This document shows positions 34,846 to 44,600 of a stretch of DNA of 52,783 nucleotides, in pieces. Under the pieces are notes generated by a model. The model made no database searches and was not told where the DNA came from. It saw only the letters and a list, made by a program, of their open reading frames with translations. Every line of letters starts with the position of its first letter. Position 1 is the first letter of the stretch. Made by a program: the position numbers and the translations under genes. The DNA comes from CAVDHB01 sp963608705 (GTDB lineage: Bacteria > Bacteroidota > Bacteroidia > Bacteroidales > Bacteroidaceae), in assembly GCA_963608705.1 (NCBI GenBank), contig CAVDHB010000008.1, positions 1-52,783 on the forward strand, written 5' to 3'.

Positions 34846-35454
34846 ATGATTATAATAGGAGTGGCCGGAGGTACTGGCTCAGGAAAAACAACCGTGGTGC
34901 AAAAGATTGTAAGTGTCCTTTCGCCAGAGATCGTAGACGTGATTCCACAGGACGCTTATTATAACGATGAATCGCAGGCCACCCCGGAAGAGCGGAAGAA
35001 CATCAATGTAGACCATCCCGATGCTTTCGACTGGCCGTTACTCATCCAGCAAGTCAAAAGTCTGAAAGAGGGAAGAGCTATTGATATGCCCACTTATTCT
35101 TATAAAGAGTTCAGCCGATTACCCCAGACCATTCATTTGGCACCAAAACCTATTCTCATTGTGGAGGGAATCATGGTGCTGCTTGACCCACAGCTGAGAG
35201 CGATGATGAATTTGAAAGTTTTTGTGGACACGGATGCGGACGAACGCCTGATACGGAATATCAGAAGGGATGTGGTGGAAAGGGGAAGGACGCTCGATAT
35301 GGTGATTGACCGTTACCTGCGCATGAAAAAGCCCATGCACGAGCAGTTTATTGAACCCACCAAGAAATACGCCGATTTAATCATACCCCAAGGTGGTGAC
35401 AACCAGAAAGGCATTGAAATCCTCCTTTCCTATATCAAAAACGCCGTCAAATGA
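34846..35454 (+). CDS. udk: Uridine kinase
   Basis: This 202-aa P-loop kinase has GVAGGTGSGKTT (P-loop 8-15), DAYYND, NVDHPDAFDWPLL and YSYKEFSR, all uridine/cytidine kinase signatures, plus DADERLIRNIRRD. It phosphorylates uridine and cytidine for pyrimidine salvage. The stop overlaps the next gene by four bases (ATGA), implying coupled translation. Confidence 0.95.
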   Translation: MIIIGVAGGTGSGKTTVVQKIVSVLSPEIVDVIPQDAYYNDESQATPEERKNINVDHPDAFDWPLLIQQVKSLKEGRAIDMPTYSYKEFSRLPQTIHLAPKPILIVEGIMVLLDPQLRAMMNLKVFVDTDADERLIRNIRRDVVERGRTLDMVIDRYLRMKKPMHEQFIEPTKKYADLIIPQGGDNQKGIEILLSYIKNAVK

Positions 35455-36059
35455 CTTCTTCTAACCAATATATACAAGCCGAGGAGAAGCATCCGCTGGA
35501 GCCATTCCTCCCATCCAACGCCCGCATACTGATGATGGGCAGTTTCCCACCACCGTTGAAACGCTGGTGTATCCATTTCTATTACCCTAACTTCATGAAC
35601 GATATGTGGCGCATATATGGGTATCTTTTCTTTGGAGACAAGAACCATTTTGTATTAACGGAAGAAAAGAAATTCGACAAACCGGCCATCGAGTCTTTCC
35701 TTAGGGAAAAAGGCATTGCCATCTACGACACCGCCACAGTGGTACGTCGCCTGCAAGATAACGCCTCTGACAAATTCTTGGAAGTCGTCCAACCTACGGA
35801 TGTGAACGCATTGTTGGCTAAGCTGCCTGAATGTCGGGCTTTGGTTACAGCCGGAGAAAAAGCTACATCCACTCTGTGTGACTTATATCATTTAGCAGTG
35901 CCAAAAGTCGGTGCCTACACCTCTTTCACCTTACAGGGAAAGTCTATGCGTCTCTATCGTATGCCCTCTTCCTCCAGAGCCTATCCCATGAAACTGGAGA
36001 AGAAAGCGGACGCATACCGTATAATGCTGCAAGAGACTGGGATTTTGCCAAAGGAGTAA
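35451..36059 (+). CDS. Uracil-DNA glycosylase superfamily protein
   Basis: This 202-aa protein has the UDG-fold opening RILMMGSFPPPLKRW (about 21-36) and the closing motif MPSSSRAYP near residue 170, where family 2-like glycosylases carry P-S-x-S. It should act in base-excision repair on uracil or mismatched thymine. The motif I residues differ from classical Ung, so substrate is uncertain. It is the last gene of the dacB-udk run, convergent with xerD. Confidence 0.78.
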   Translation: MTSSNQYIQAEEKHPLEPFLPSNARILMMGSFPPPLKRWCIHFYYPNFMNDMWRIYGYLFFGDKNHFVLTEEKKFDKPAIESFLREKGIAIYDTATVVRRLQDNASDKFLEVVQPTDVNALLAKLPECRALVTAGEKATSTLCDLYHLAVPKVGAYTSFTLQGKSMRLYRMPSSSRAYPMKLEKKADAYRIMLQETGILPKE

Positions 36060-36130
36060 TTTCTCTCTAAAATCTGACAACCTTAGACTCCTTACTGAAG
36101 CGTCCTTTACGTCGTGCCTCTCCCAATCGA

Positions 36131-37078
36131 TTATTCCACGGATGGGTGAGGAGTGTTTTTGTGCCTTTGATATTTCATATTCCTCGGATGATGCTCCAAT
36201 ATCTCCTGCCTCAGCGTTTGACTATTGACATGGGTATATATCTCTGTGGTGTCAATATAAGCATGGCCTAACATTTCTTGGATGGCACGCAGGTTGGCAC
36301 CACCCTCCAAAAGGTGGGTGGCAAAGGAATGTCGTAAAGTGTGGGGACTGACTATTTTCTGGATGCCCGCCTCATCCACTAATACCTTAATAATATGAAA
36401 CACGGTGATGCGGGACAGCTTGTTGCCTCTTCGGAAACTGAGAAACACATAGTCTTCCTGTCCTTTTTTCGCAGGGATGTGGCAACGGTCGGCAAACCAT
36501 AACTTCAGCTCATGCACCGCTCTTTCGGAGATAGGTACCAGTCGTTGCTTATTCCCTTTTCCGCAAACCCGAATGAAACCTTCATCTAAGTACAAGTCTG
36601 ACATCAAAAGATTACATAGCTCGCTTACCCGGAGTCCGCAGCTGTACAACAGTTCGATGAGAGCGTGGTTGCGAGTGCCTTCTTGTTGGGAGAGGTCTAT
36701 TTGTCTCTCTATGCGGTCAATCTCTTCCACTGTAAGCACCTCTGGCAAATGTCTCCCGATTTTGGGGGCTTCTAACAGTTCCGTGGGATTCTGGGGAAGG
36801 TACTCCTCGATGACCAAATACTGGTAGAAGGAGCGGATGCCGCTGATGATACGCATTTGCGACCGTGCGCTGATGCCGATGTCCACCAATGAGGCCATGA
36901 AATTCTCCAATAAAGGAAGTTTCACGTCTAAGATATCCACTTTCTCAGTTTGCAGGAAGTTCAGCAGCTTTTCCAAATCATTGGTGTAAGCCTCCAGCGT
37001 GTTTGGAGAAAGCGATTTCACCAAGGTTAAATAGTCCCGGTAGCCACGGAGTATCTCGTTATTCTTTGTCATTTCCAT
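36131..37078 (-). CDS. xerD: Site-specific tyrosine recombinase XerD
   Basis: This 315-aa recombinase has the full catalytic set: Arg150 (SCGLRVSEL), Lys174, His246, Arg249 (HTLRHSFATHLLEGG), His272 (LGHAYIDTT) and Tyr281 (TEIYTHV). The N-terminal SAM-like domain is present (about 8-100). Length, motifs and the housekeeping setting point to the chromosome-dimer resolvase at dif, not a mobile-element integrase. An ATG two codons later is also possible. It is divergent from aroQ, whose -33 box lies just inside its start region. Confidence 0.92.
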   Translation of the reverse strand: MEMTKNNEILRGYRDYLTLVKSLSPNTLEAYTNDLEKLLNFLQTEKVDILDVKLPLLENFMASLVDIGISARSQMRIISGIRSFYQYLVIEEYLPQNPTELLEAPKIGRHLPEVLTVEEIDRIERQIDLSQQEGTRNHALIELLYSCGLRVSELCNLLMSDLYLDEGFIRVCGKGNKQRLVPISERAVHELKLWFADRCHIPAKKGQEDYVFLSFRRGNKLSRITVFHIIKVLVDEAGIQKIVSPHTLRHSFATHLLEGGANLRAIQEMLGHAYIDTTEIYTHVNSQTLRQEILEHHPRNMKYQRHKNTPHPSVE

Positions 37079-37095
37079 ACTTTTATGTACCTTTG
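37065..37095 (+). promoter_or_regulatory. Promoter of the aroQ-pyk-rbfA operon
   Basis: TTTG (37065-37068), 19 bases, then TACCTTTG (37088-37095) is an exact match to the Bacteroidetes promoter consensus. It lies 42 bp before the aroQ ATG and overlaps the first codons of xerD on the other strand. Confidence 0.8.
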
Positions 37096-37137
37096 CAGGG
37101 TACTAATATATAGAATTTCATTATAACTTCAAACTAT

Positions 37138-37563
37138 ATGAAGATAGAAATTATCAACGGCCCGAATCTCAACTTGCTTGGCAAGCGTGAGCCGGGCATT
37201 TATGGCGACCAGTCTTTTGAAGCCTGTCTGGCGAAGCTACGCACTCGTTTTCCCGAAGTGGAATTAACCTATTTCCAGTCTAATAGCGAGGGGGCGTTGA
37301 TAGACGAGATTCACCGTATAGGCTTCTCTTACGATGGCATAGTGCTGAATGCGGGGGCTTACACGCATTACAGTGTGGCTTTGCAAGATGCCATTCGCGC
37401 AGTGAACACACCAGTCATTGAGGTGCATATCTCCAATGTGCATACTCGGGAAGAGTTCCGCCACAAGTCCATGATTTCCTGTGCTTGTCTGGGTGTTATC
37501 TGCGGATTTGGACTCGACTCGTACCGATTGGGTGTGGAGGCGTTGATAGAAAGAGAAAAATAG
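37138..37563 (+). CDS. aroQ: Type II 3-dehydroquinate dehydratase
   Basis: This 141-aa enzyme removes water from 3-dehydroquinate in the shikimate pathway. Family marks include NGPNLNLLGKREPGIYG (5-21, with the catalytic Tyr region), NAGAYTHYSVALQDAI and EVHISNVHTREEFRHKSM. Length is typical of the dodecameric type II enzyme. It opens a run with pyk (24 bp later), a methyltransferase, rbfA and an ABC permease. Confidence 0.95.
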   Translation: MKIEIINGPNLNLLGKREPGIYGDQSFEACLAKLRTRFPEVELTYFQSNSEGALIDEIHRIGFSYDGIVLNAGAYTHYSVALQDAIRAVNTPVIEVHISNVHTREEFRHKSMISCACLGVICGFGLDSYRLGVEALIEREK

Positions 37564-37587
37564 ACTTACTAACCAAGGAATATTATC

Positions 37588-39057
37588 ATGAAACAGACCA
37601 AAATTGTCGCCACTATCTCAGACTTGCGCTGCGATGTGGATTTCATTCAAAAACTATATGACGCTGGTATGAACGTGGTACGTATGAACACGGCGCATGC
37701 CACGGAAGAGGGGATGCTGAAAATCATCCACAATGTACGTAAGGTTTCTCCGAAAATCGCAATCTTGATAGACACAAAAGGCCCGGAAGTCCGTACCACA
37801 GAATGTGAACAGCCTTTGCAATATCAAGTAGGGGAGACGGTACGTATCATGGGAGACCCGGAACGCAAGTCCACACACGATGTAATCTCCGTAAACTACA
37901 AGAATTTCGTGAGAGATGTGCAGGTGGGACAGACAGTGCTGATTGACGATGGAGACATCGGCTTCAAGATACGGGAGAAACACGACACGGAGAATTACCT
38001 GCTTTGCGAAGTGCAGAACGAGGGAGAGGTGAAAAGCCGTAAGAGCGTGAATGTGCCGGGTGCGAACATCCAGCTTCCTGCGCTTACCGACAAAGACCGC
38101 AAGAACATTCTCTTTGCCATCAAGAACGACTTGGACTTTATAGCTCATTCTTTCGTGCGTAGCAAGAAGGACATCCGTTGCATCACGGAGATACTGGAAC
38201 AGTATAGTTCACAAATCCGAATCATCGCAAAGATTGAGAACCAGGAAGGCGTGGATAATATCGATGAGATACTGGAAGCTGCGGACGGTATCATGATTGC
38301 CCGTGGCGACTTGGGCATCGAGGTGCCGCAAGAGAAGATTCCAGGTATCCAGCGCAGCTTGACCCGTCGGGCGGTGTTGGCGCATAAGCCGGTTATTGTG
38401 GCCACACAGATGCTGCACAGTATGATTAAGCATCCTCGTCCTACTCGCACAGAAGTGACGGATATTGCCAATGCGGTATATTTCCGTACGGATGCGGTGA
38501 TGCTGAGCGGTGAGACCGCCTATGGCGATTATCCTGTGGAGGCTGTGGAGACGATGGCAAAGGTGGTAGAGCAGGCCGAAAGAGACAAGCTCACCCAGTT
38601 TGACATCCGTATTCCATTGTCCGAACATTGCGATACTACCGAGTTCTTCGCCAAAGAAGCTGTGCGGGCTTCCAAGAAACTGCCGGTGAAGATTATCGTG
38701 GTGGATAGTCTGACAGGACGTACCGCACGCTACGTGGCTTCGTTCCGTGGAGAGGTGCCTGTGTATGCGCTTTGCTATCGTGGATTGACTATGCGTCATT
38801 TGGCACTCTCTTATGGAGTAGAGACTATCTATATGCCTGAAGATCACAGGAACAGTGCCAAGGAGTATTATATCACCACGCTCCGCAAAATGTTGGACAA
38901 CGGGCGGCTCCGTTCAGATGATTGCGCCGCTTACTTGGGCAACAGCAAGAAGCAAGGTGCCATTCTTACGTCTTTTATGGAGATTAACCGGGTGAGAGAC
39001 GTATTGGAAAGTGCGGAAATATGTGACGATAATGGCAAGGAGATTACGATTGGATGA
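37588..39057 (+). CDS. pyk: Pyruvate kinase
   Basis: This 489-aa enzyme transfers phosphate from phosphoenolpyruvate to ADP in glycolysis. Motifs include RMNTAHAT, LIDTKGPEVRT, IAKIENQEGVDNIDEI, the signature GIMIARGDLGIEVPQEKIPGIQ and VMLSGETAYGDYPVEAV. The C-terminal domain is complete. Its stop overlaps the methyltransferase start by four bases. Confidence 0.96.
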   Translation: MKQTKIVATISDLRCDVDFIQKLYDAGMNVVRMNTAHATEEGMLKIIHNVRKVSPKIAILIDTKGPEVRTTECEQPLQYQVGETVRIMGDPERKSTHDVISVNYKNFVRDVQVGQTVLIDDGDIGFKIREKHDTENYLLCEVQNEGEVKSRKSVNVPGANIQLPALTDKDRKNILFAIKNDLDFIAHSFVRSKKDIRCITEILEQYSSQIRIIAKIENQEGVDNIDEILEAADGIMIARGDLGIEVPQEKIPGIQRSLTRRAVLAHKPVIVATQMLHSMIKHPRPTRTEVTDIANAVYFRTDAVMLSGETAYGDYPVEAVETMAKVVEQAERDKLTQFDIRIPLSEHCDTTEFFAKEAVRASKKLPVKIIVVDSLTGRTARYVASFRGEVPVYALCYRGLTMRHLALSYGVETIYMPEDHRNSAKEYYITTLRKMLDNGRLRSDDCAAYLGNSKKQGAILTSFMEINRVRDVLESAEICDDNGKEITIG

Positions 39058-39704
39058 TTGAGACAGACCTGCTCGATGAGTATATCCTGCGGCATACATC
39101 GCCCGAACCGCCGTTGCTGCACGACTTGTACCGTGCCACCAACCTGCATCTCCTGCGTCCGAGAATGGCTTCGGGACATTTGCAGGGGCGATTGTTGAAG
39201 ATGTTCACACAGATGACGCAACCGCGGAATGTGTTGGAGATAGGCACGTACAGCGGGTATTCAGCGCTCTGCATGGCCGAGGGGTTGAACTCGGAGGGGA
39301 AAATCTATACCTTTGAGATAAACGACGAGCAGGAATGTTTTACCCGTCCGTGGTTTGACAAGTCTCCTTATAAAGATCAGATTGTCTTCACTATCGGAGA
39401 CGTGCTGGAAGTCTTGCCTTCCATGGCTGAGAAGTTGGACTTGCAATTCCAACTGGCGTTCGTGGACGGTGACAAACGCCGTTACACGGATTATTATGAG
39501 ACCATCTTCCCGTATATGTCTCCGGGAGCGATTATCTTGGCTGACAACACGTTGTGGGACGGTCATGTAGTGGAACCCGCCCATCAACGGGACGCACAGA
39601 CAAAGGGAGTCATGGCCTTCAACGAGTATGTGCGCAATGATGAAAGAGTGGAGGTTCTCATCCTTCCCATGCGCGACGGGCTGTCTGTCATACGAAAGAA
39701 ATAA
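39054..39704 (+). CDS. O-methyltransferase, caffeoyl-CoA type family
   Basis: This 216-aa SAM-dependent enzyme has the glycine motif NVLEIGTYSGYSALCMAE (about 59-76), the acidic post-motif TFEINDE, the metal-binding region FVDGDKRRYTDYYE, and ILADNTLWDG. These fit the Mg-dependent O-methyltransferase 3 family. The natural substrate in bacteria is usually unknown. It is translationally coupled to pyk and lies 19 bp before rbfA. Confidence 0.85.
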   Translation: MIETDLLDEYILRHTSPEPPLLHDLYRATNLHLLRPRMASGHLQGRLLKMFTQMTQPRNVLEIGTYSGYSALCMAEGLNSEGKIYTFEINDEQECFTRPWFDKSPYKDQIVFTIGDVLEVLPSMAEKLDLQFQLAFVDGDKRRYTDYYETIFPYMSPGAIILADNTLWDGHVVEPAHQRDAQTKGVMAFNEYVRNDERVEVLILPMRDGLSVIRKK

Positions 39705-39723
39705 CAAGTAGAAGTAAGATTAT

Positions 39724-40104
39724 ATGGATTCAACTCGACAAAGTAAAATAGCGCGCTTGATTCAACGGGAATTGAGCGAAATGTTCCAGCAGCAGACGCG
39801 TGCCACACACGGGATTCTTGTCTCGGTGAGCGGTGTGCGGATTAGTCCGGACCTTAGTGTGGCGCGTGGCTACCTTAGTATATTCCCTCCCCAGCGGAGC
39901 AAAGAGATTTTGGCGAATATCAACGCCAACGTGAAGTCCGTGCGTTACGAACTGGGTACAAGGGTGCGCCATCAGCTGCGTATCATCCCGGAACTGAAGT
40001 TCTTCTTGGATGATTCACTGGATTACGTGGAGCATATTGACGACCTTCTGAAGAAAGACAAGGAGAAGATGGAAGAGAACCGTCCTTCCACGGAGAACGA
40101 ATAG
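39724..40104 (+). CDS. rbfA: 30S ribosome-binding factor A
   Basis: This 126-aa KH-fold assembly factor is needed for 16S rRNA 5'-end maturation and cold adaptation. The N-terminus STRQSKIARLIQRELSEMFQQ, the strand VSVSGVRISPDLSVARGYLSIF and the end IPELKFFLDDSLDYVEHIDDLL are the family pattern. It lies eight bases before the permease gene, as is common in Bacteroidales. Confidence 0.93.
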   Translation: MDSTRQSKIARLIQRELSEMFQQQTRATHGILVSVSGVRISPDLSVARGYLSIFPPQRSKEILANINANVKSVRYELGTRVRHQLRIIPELKFFLDDSLDYVEHIDDLLKKDKEKMEENRPSTENE

Positions 40105-40112
40105 GAAGCTGT

Positions 40113-41348
40113 ATGAATTTTCCTTTTTTCATAGCCCGTCGCTATCTGTTGTCCAAGAAAAGCCACCACGCCATCAATGTCATCTCGTTGATTTCAGTGT
40201 GTGGCGTGGCGTTGGCCACGATGGCGTTGGTATGCACCTTGTCCGTGTTCAATGGCTTCAGGGACTTGGTGTCGTCTCTTTTCACAAACTTCGACCCGGA
40301 ATTGAAGGTCGTTCCCGTTAAAGGGAAATACGCTCCGGCGGATTTGCCCGCTTTGGCGAAAATAAAGAAAGACCCTCGTGTGGCAGTCTATACGGAATGT
40401 CTGGAGGACAATGCCTTGTTGATGTACAACGGCCATCAGGCGCTGGTGACTCTGAAAGGGGTAGAAGACAACTTTGAGAGACAAGCGCATCTGGACAGTA
40501 TTCTCTACGGAAAAGGCAAGTTTATGCTGAAGGCGGATGTGCTGAACTACGGGGTATTAGGCATTCAGTTGGCTAACATCCTTGGTGTGGGCACGGAGTT
40601 CGATGGTTCCATTCAGGTATATGCACCCAAGAGTAACAGTGGTAGTCAGGTGGATATGCTCAATCCTTCTGCCAGTTTCAATGAGGACGAGCTGTATTCT
40701 CCAGGTGTGGTGTTCAGTGTGGGGCAGGGTAAGTATGACGCACACTACGCCTTGACCTCCCTTTCCTTCACCCGTAATCTGTTCGAGGCGCAAGGGATGG
40801 TCTCTTCTGTGGAGATTAAGGTGAAAGACAGTGAGGACATAGAGGCGGTGAAGAAGGATTTCCAGCAATGGCTGGGGAAGGATTTCAAGGTAAAAGACCG
40901 CTATGAACAGCAGGAGAACGTATTCCGTATCATGAAGATAGAAAAGCTTATTGCTTATATCTTCTTGACATTCATTCTCTTAGTGGCTTGCTTCAACATC
41001 ATCGGTTCTCTCTCCATGTTGATTATTGACAAGAAACGGGATGTGGAGACGCTGCGCAGTTTGGGTGCCACCAACAAGCAAATAGCCCATATCTTCCTTT
41101 TCGAGGGACGGTTGATTTCCACCGTGGGGGCGGTGGCAGGTATTGCCTTGGGCTTGTTGCTTTGCTGGTTACAGCAAGAGTATGGCTTCATCTCCATGGG
41201 AAACAGTGACGGTAACTTTATTGTGGACTCCTATCCCGTGAGTGTCCATGCATGGGACATCGTGGTGATATTCTTCACCGTGGTGGCGGTAGGTTACTTG
41301 GCGGTGTGGTATCCTGTAAGATACCTCACCAAAAGACTGTTGGACTAA
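40113..41348 (+). CDS. FtsX-like ABC permease (LolC/LolE type)
   Basis: This 411-aa protein has one N-terminal span (about 22-45), a large periplasmic MacB-like domain (about 50-260) and three C-terminal spans (about 275-400). N-terminal NFPFFIARRYLLSKKSHHAINVIS and the segment ETLRSLGATNKQIAHIFLFEG are typical of lipoprotein-releasing permeases. It likely moves lipoproteins from the inner membrane with an ATPase encoded elsewhere. It is followed by a terminator. Confidence 0.88.
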   Translation: MNFPFFIARRYLLSKKSHHAINVISLISVCGVALATMALVCTLSVFNGFRDLVSSLFTNFDPELKVVPVKGKYAPADLPALAKIKKDPRVAVYTECLEDNALLMYNGHQALVTLKGVEDNFERQAHLDSILYGKGKFMLKADVLNYGVLGIQLANILGVGTEFDGSIQVYAPKSNSGSQVDMLNPSASFNEDELYSPGVVFSVGQGKYDAHYALTSLSFTRNLFEAQGMVSSVEIKVKDSEDIEAVKKDFQQWLGKDFKVKDRYEQQENVFRIMKIEKLIAYIFLTFILLVACFNIIGSLSMLIIDKKRDVETLRSLGATNKQIAHIFLFEGRLISTVGAVAGIALGLLLCWLQQEYGFISMGNSDGNFIVDSYPVSVHAWDIVVIFFTVVAVGYLAVWYPVRYLTKRLLD

Positions 41349-41367
41349 TATTGATAAAGATTTATTT

Positions 41368-41405
41368 AAAGGTGGTATTTCAGTGTCATTGGAATACCGC
41401 CTTTT
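41368..41405 (+). terminator. Terminator of the aroQ-rbfA-permease operon
   Basis: AAAGG(T)GGTATT pairs with AATACC(G)CCTTT, loop of about 13, ending in CTTTTGAC. It lies 20 bp past the permease stop. Confidence 0.7.
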
Positions 41406-41617
41406 GACTATCTAAATCCAATTGGACAACAGATGGTGTTAAGAATGTCAGCCACATCTTTTTGCTGTTTCTTGCTTGGCAGAAGCCGTGAAAGGTGAAC
41501 TGATTATAATCTGATAGCTCCTTGTGTATCCTCTTATACAGCCGTTTGTGTAGGAGTAAATAACATCTTTTACATAAGAAAGTTTCAGTTTGTAACAGGA
41601 ATGCAACAGGAAAACCT

Positions 41618-41625
41618 TACCTTTG
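41618..41625 (+). promoter_or_regulatory. Putative -7 element of the Oar-like receptor gene
   Basis: TACCTTTG is an exact TAnnTTTG match, 40 bp upstream of the ATG at 41666. Confidence 0.5.
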
Positions 41626-41665
41626 CCCCTGGATAAACATACGAACTAACTAAAACTATCTATTT

Positions 41666-44600
41666 ATGGTAAAAAGATCCAAGTTCTTATTTGCTGCATT
41701 GTTGCCGGCTTTTGCCGTTTGCGCACAAGCCCAAGTGACGACTTCCGCCATGAGCGGTCAAGTAGTGGACAATGAGAATCAACCTGTGGTGGGTGCGACT
41801 GTCACAGCCGTACACGTTCCTTCCGGAACTCGTTATGGTGCCATCACCAACATGGACGGACGCTACACTATTCAAGGTATGCGTACCGGTGGCCCGTACA
41901 AAGTGACGGTCACTTACGTGGGTTACAACAAAAAAGAGTACGACGGAATCCAGCTTTCTTTGGGTAATACCTTCGCATTGAACGCTTCTATCGAACCTGC
42001 TTCTCAGGCTCTGGGTGAAGTGGTCGTGGTTGGACAAGGGAAACAGAGTGCGGGAGCTGCGCAGAACTTCTCCAATGTGAACATTCAGAACACGCCGACC
42101 GTAGACCGTAACGTCTATGACATCGTGAAGAACATGCCTATGGCGCAGATGTCCAAAAATGGCGGTATCACGTTCGCAGGTTCTAACAACCGTTATAACA
42201 GCTTCCAAATTGATGGTACGGTAAGTAACGATGTGTTCGGACTTTCCGCTTCCGGCACGAACGGTGGCCAGACTGGTGCCAATCCTATCTCTATGGATGC
42301 CATTCAGGAAATCCAGGTGGTGTTGGCTCCCTTCGATGTACGTCAGAGCGGATTTACTGGCGGTGGTATCAACGCCATTACCAAACAGGGTACGAACACG
42401 ACGCACGGATCTGCTTACACCTATTTCAATAACCAGAACATGTATGGCAAGTGGAGCCAGCTGCACAATGAGGAACAGAAAATGAGCGAGCAGTTCGACC
42501 GTACGTTCGGTGGAACATTAGGCGGTGCCATCGTGAAGAACAAGTTATTCTACTTCATCAGTGCGGAGGGCAAGAAACAAAGCTATCCTTCTGCGGTTTA
42601 TCCGGGATATACGGCAAACTATCTGACCACGGATGAGGCTCAACGTATAGCGGATGCCTACAAGAAGTACACAGGAGTCTCTGAATCCTATTCTCCCAGA
42701 GACGTGGATCAGAAATCTTTCGGACTCTTGGCTCGTGTGGACTGGAACATCAACGATAATAACAAATTGGCTGTCCGTTATCAGCATAACAACTCTTACG
42801 ATGATAACTACAGTCCTAACTCCACTACTTATTATTTTAATAATAGTGGTTATCGTATATCCGATAAGACGAACTCTTTTGTGGCAGAGTTGAACTCTCA
42901 TATTGGAAAGAGCCTTTACAACGAGTTGCGTGCTTCCGCTACTTTTGTGCGTGATAACCGTGATGTGGATTACCAGGCTCCGACGGTGCAAATTTCCAAT
43001 GTGGGTGCGGGTAATGCGACGGTAAATATTGGTACAGAGTTTTCTTCTGGTGCCAATATGTTGAACCAGGATATCTACACGTTTGAGGATAACTTGTCTT
43101 GGTACAAAGGCAACCATACCTTCACTTTCGGTACGCACAACGAGATTTACCGTATGAAGAATGTGTTTATTCAGGCGGTAAACGGTTCTTGGTATTTCAA
43201 CTCTTTGGAAGACTTCGAGAACGATAATCCTTGGAAATACCAGTATAAATACACTGACCCGGATTTGACGGGTGGTGATTTGCGATGGGCGCCGGTCATG
43301 AAGTTCGGTCAGTTTGGTTTCTATGCGCAGGACAAGTGGACAGTGAACAATAACTTCAATTGGACTTACGGCTTGCGTATTGATATGCCGTTGGCTTTCA
43401 ATGATCCGACCACTAATAAAGAGTTCAATAAATGGGCGGAAGGCAAAGGTTCTGAAGCGAGAGTCGGCAAGATGCCGGGTGCGAAAGTGTTGTTCTCTCC
43501 GCGTGTAGGTTTCCGTTGGTACACGGATGATTCCCATAACACCTTGTTGCGTGGCGGTGTAGGTATGTTCACAGGACGTGTGCCGTTCGTATGGCTTTCC
43601 AACGCTTACAACAATACGGGTATGGAAAGTAAGGGAACGACTATTAGTAAAGGTGAAATCCCCAGTCTGGGAAAATACGCCAAAGATCCGATGGGCGCTG
43701 CCACTGCGGGAAAAGGAACTGCGCCGAAACCTGATATCGTAACTGTAGACAAAGACTTTAAATATCCGCAAGTGTTACGTGGTAACTTGGCTGTGGAACA
43801 AATCCTGCCGGGTGATGTGAAATTGACGGTGGAAGGTGTGTACTCCAAGAACCTGCACAATGTGTTCTTTGAAAACTTGGCGTTGTCCAATACGGGTAAG
43901 AGCGTGTACGCTGTACCGGGTGTGGAGAATTCCACTTCTCCTTTGTATAGTTTGGACAAGAGTCCTTACTATTCCGCCATTAACTTGAAGAATACAGACA
44001 AAGGATATTCTTACGCCGTATCCGCTACGTTGCAGAAGCACTTCAACTTTGGTTTGGATTTGGTTGGATCTTATACCTTCGGTCATTCCAAGTCTGTCTA
44101 TGACGGAACTTCTTCCGTAGCTTACTCCAACTGGAAGTATAATTATTCCCGTGACACCAACTCCAAGAACGAGATTGGTTTCTCCAAGTTTGATGTGCCT
44201 CACCGTGTGATGGTACAGGTGAATTACACCTCTCCTAAGTATTGGAACAACTGGATGTCTACTACCATTGGTTTGGTGTACAATGCCTTCTCCGGCTTCC
44301 GTTACAGTTTGACCATGAACGAGGGTAAGAATGACTTCAACGGAGATGGATTTGCAGGAAACAGCCTCTTGTACATCCCGACGAAAGATGAGTTGTCAAA
44401 GATGAAGTTCGTGGATTTGATGGATAAAGATGATAAGACCAAGGTGGTGATGACTGCGGAACAAAGTCGTCAAGCCTATGAGAAATGGATAGAGGGCGAC
44501 AGCTATGCGAAAGATCATCGTGGTCAGGTGGCTGAGCGTAACTCTAACCTCTCTAAATGGGAACATCAGATAGACCTGCACTTGGCACAGAACATCTATA

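Larger units (their letters stand above)
41349..41665 (+). other. Intergenic region with terminator and promoter
   Basis: It contains a hairpin at 41368-41405 and a TACCTTTG -7 box at 41618-41625, 40 bp before the TonB receptor ATG. A TTTG occurs 25 bp upstream of the box, longer than the usual 19-21 bp. I see nothing else. Confidence 0.6.

Noticed and set aside
36131..37078. Tyrosine recombinase as an island integrase
   Set aside because: Sequence and setting fit housekeeping XerD; it is 19 kb from the island junction and no att repeats flank it.
42545..43771. 408-aa frame antisense to the Oar-like receptor
   Set aside because: It lies wholly within a well-supported receptor gene and reads as Arg/Ser/Thr/Ile-rich shadow sequence.
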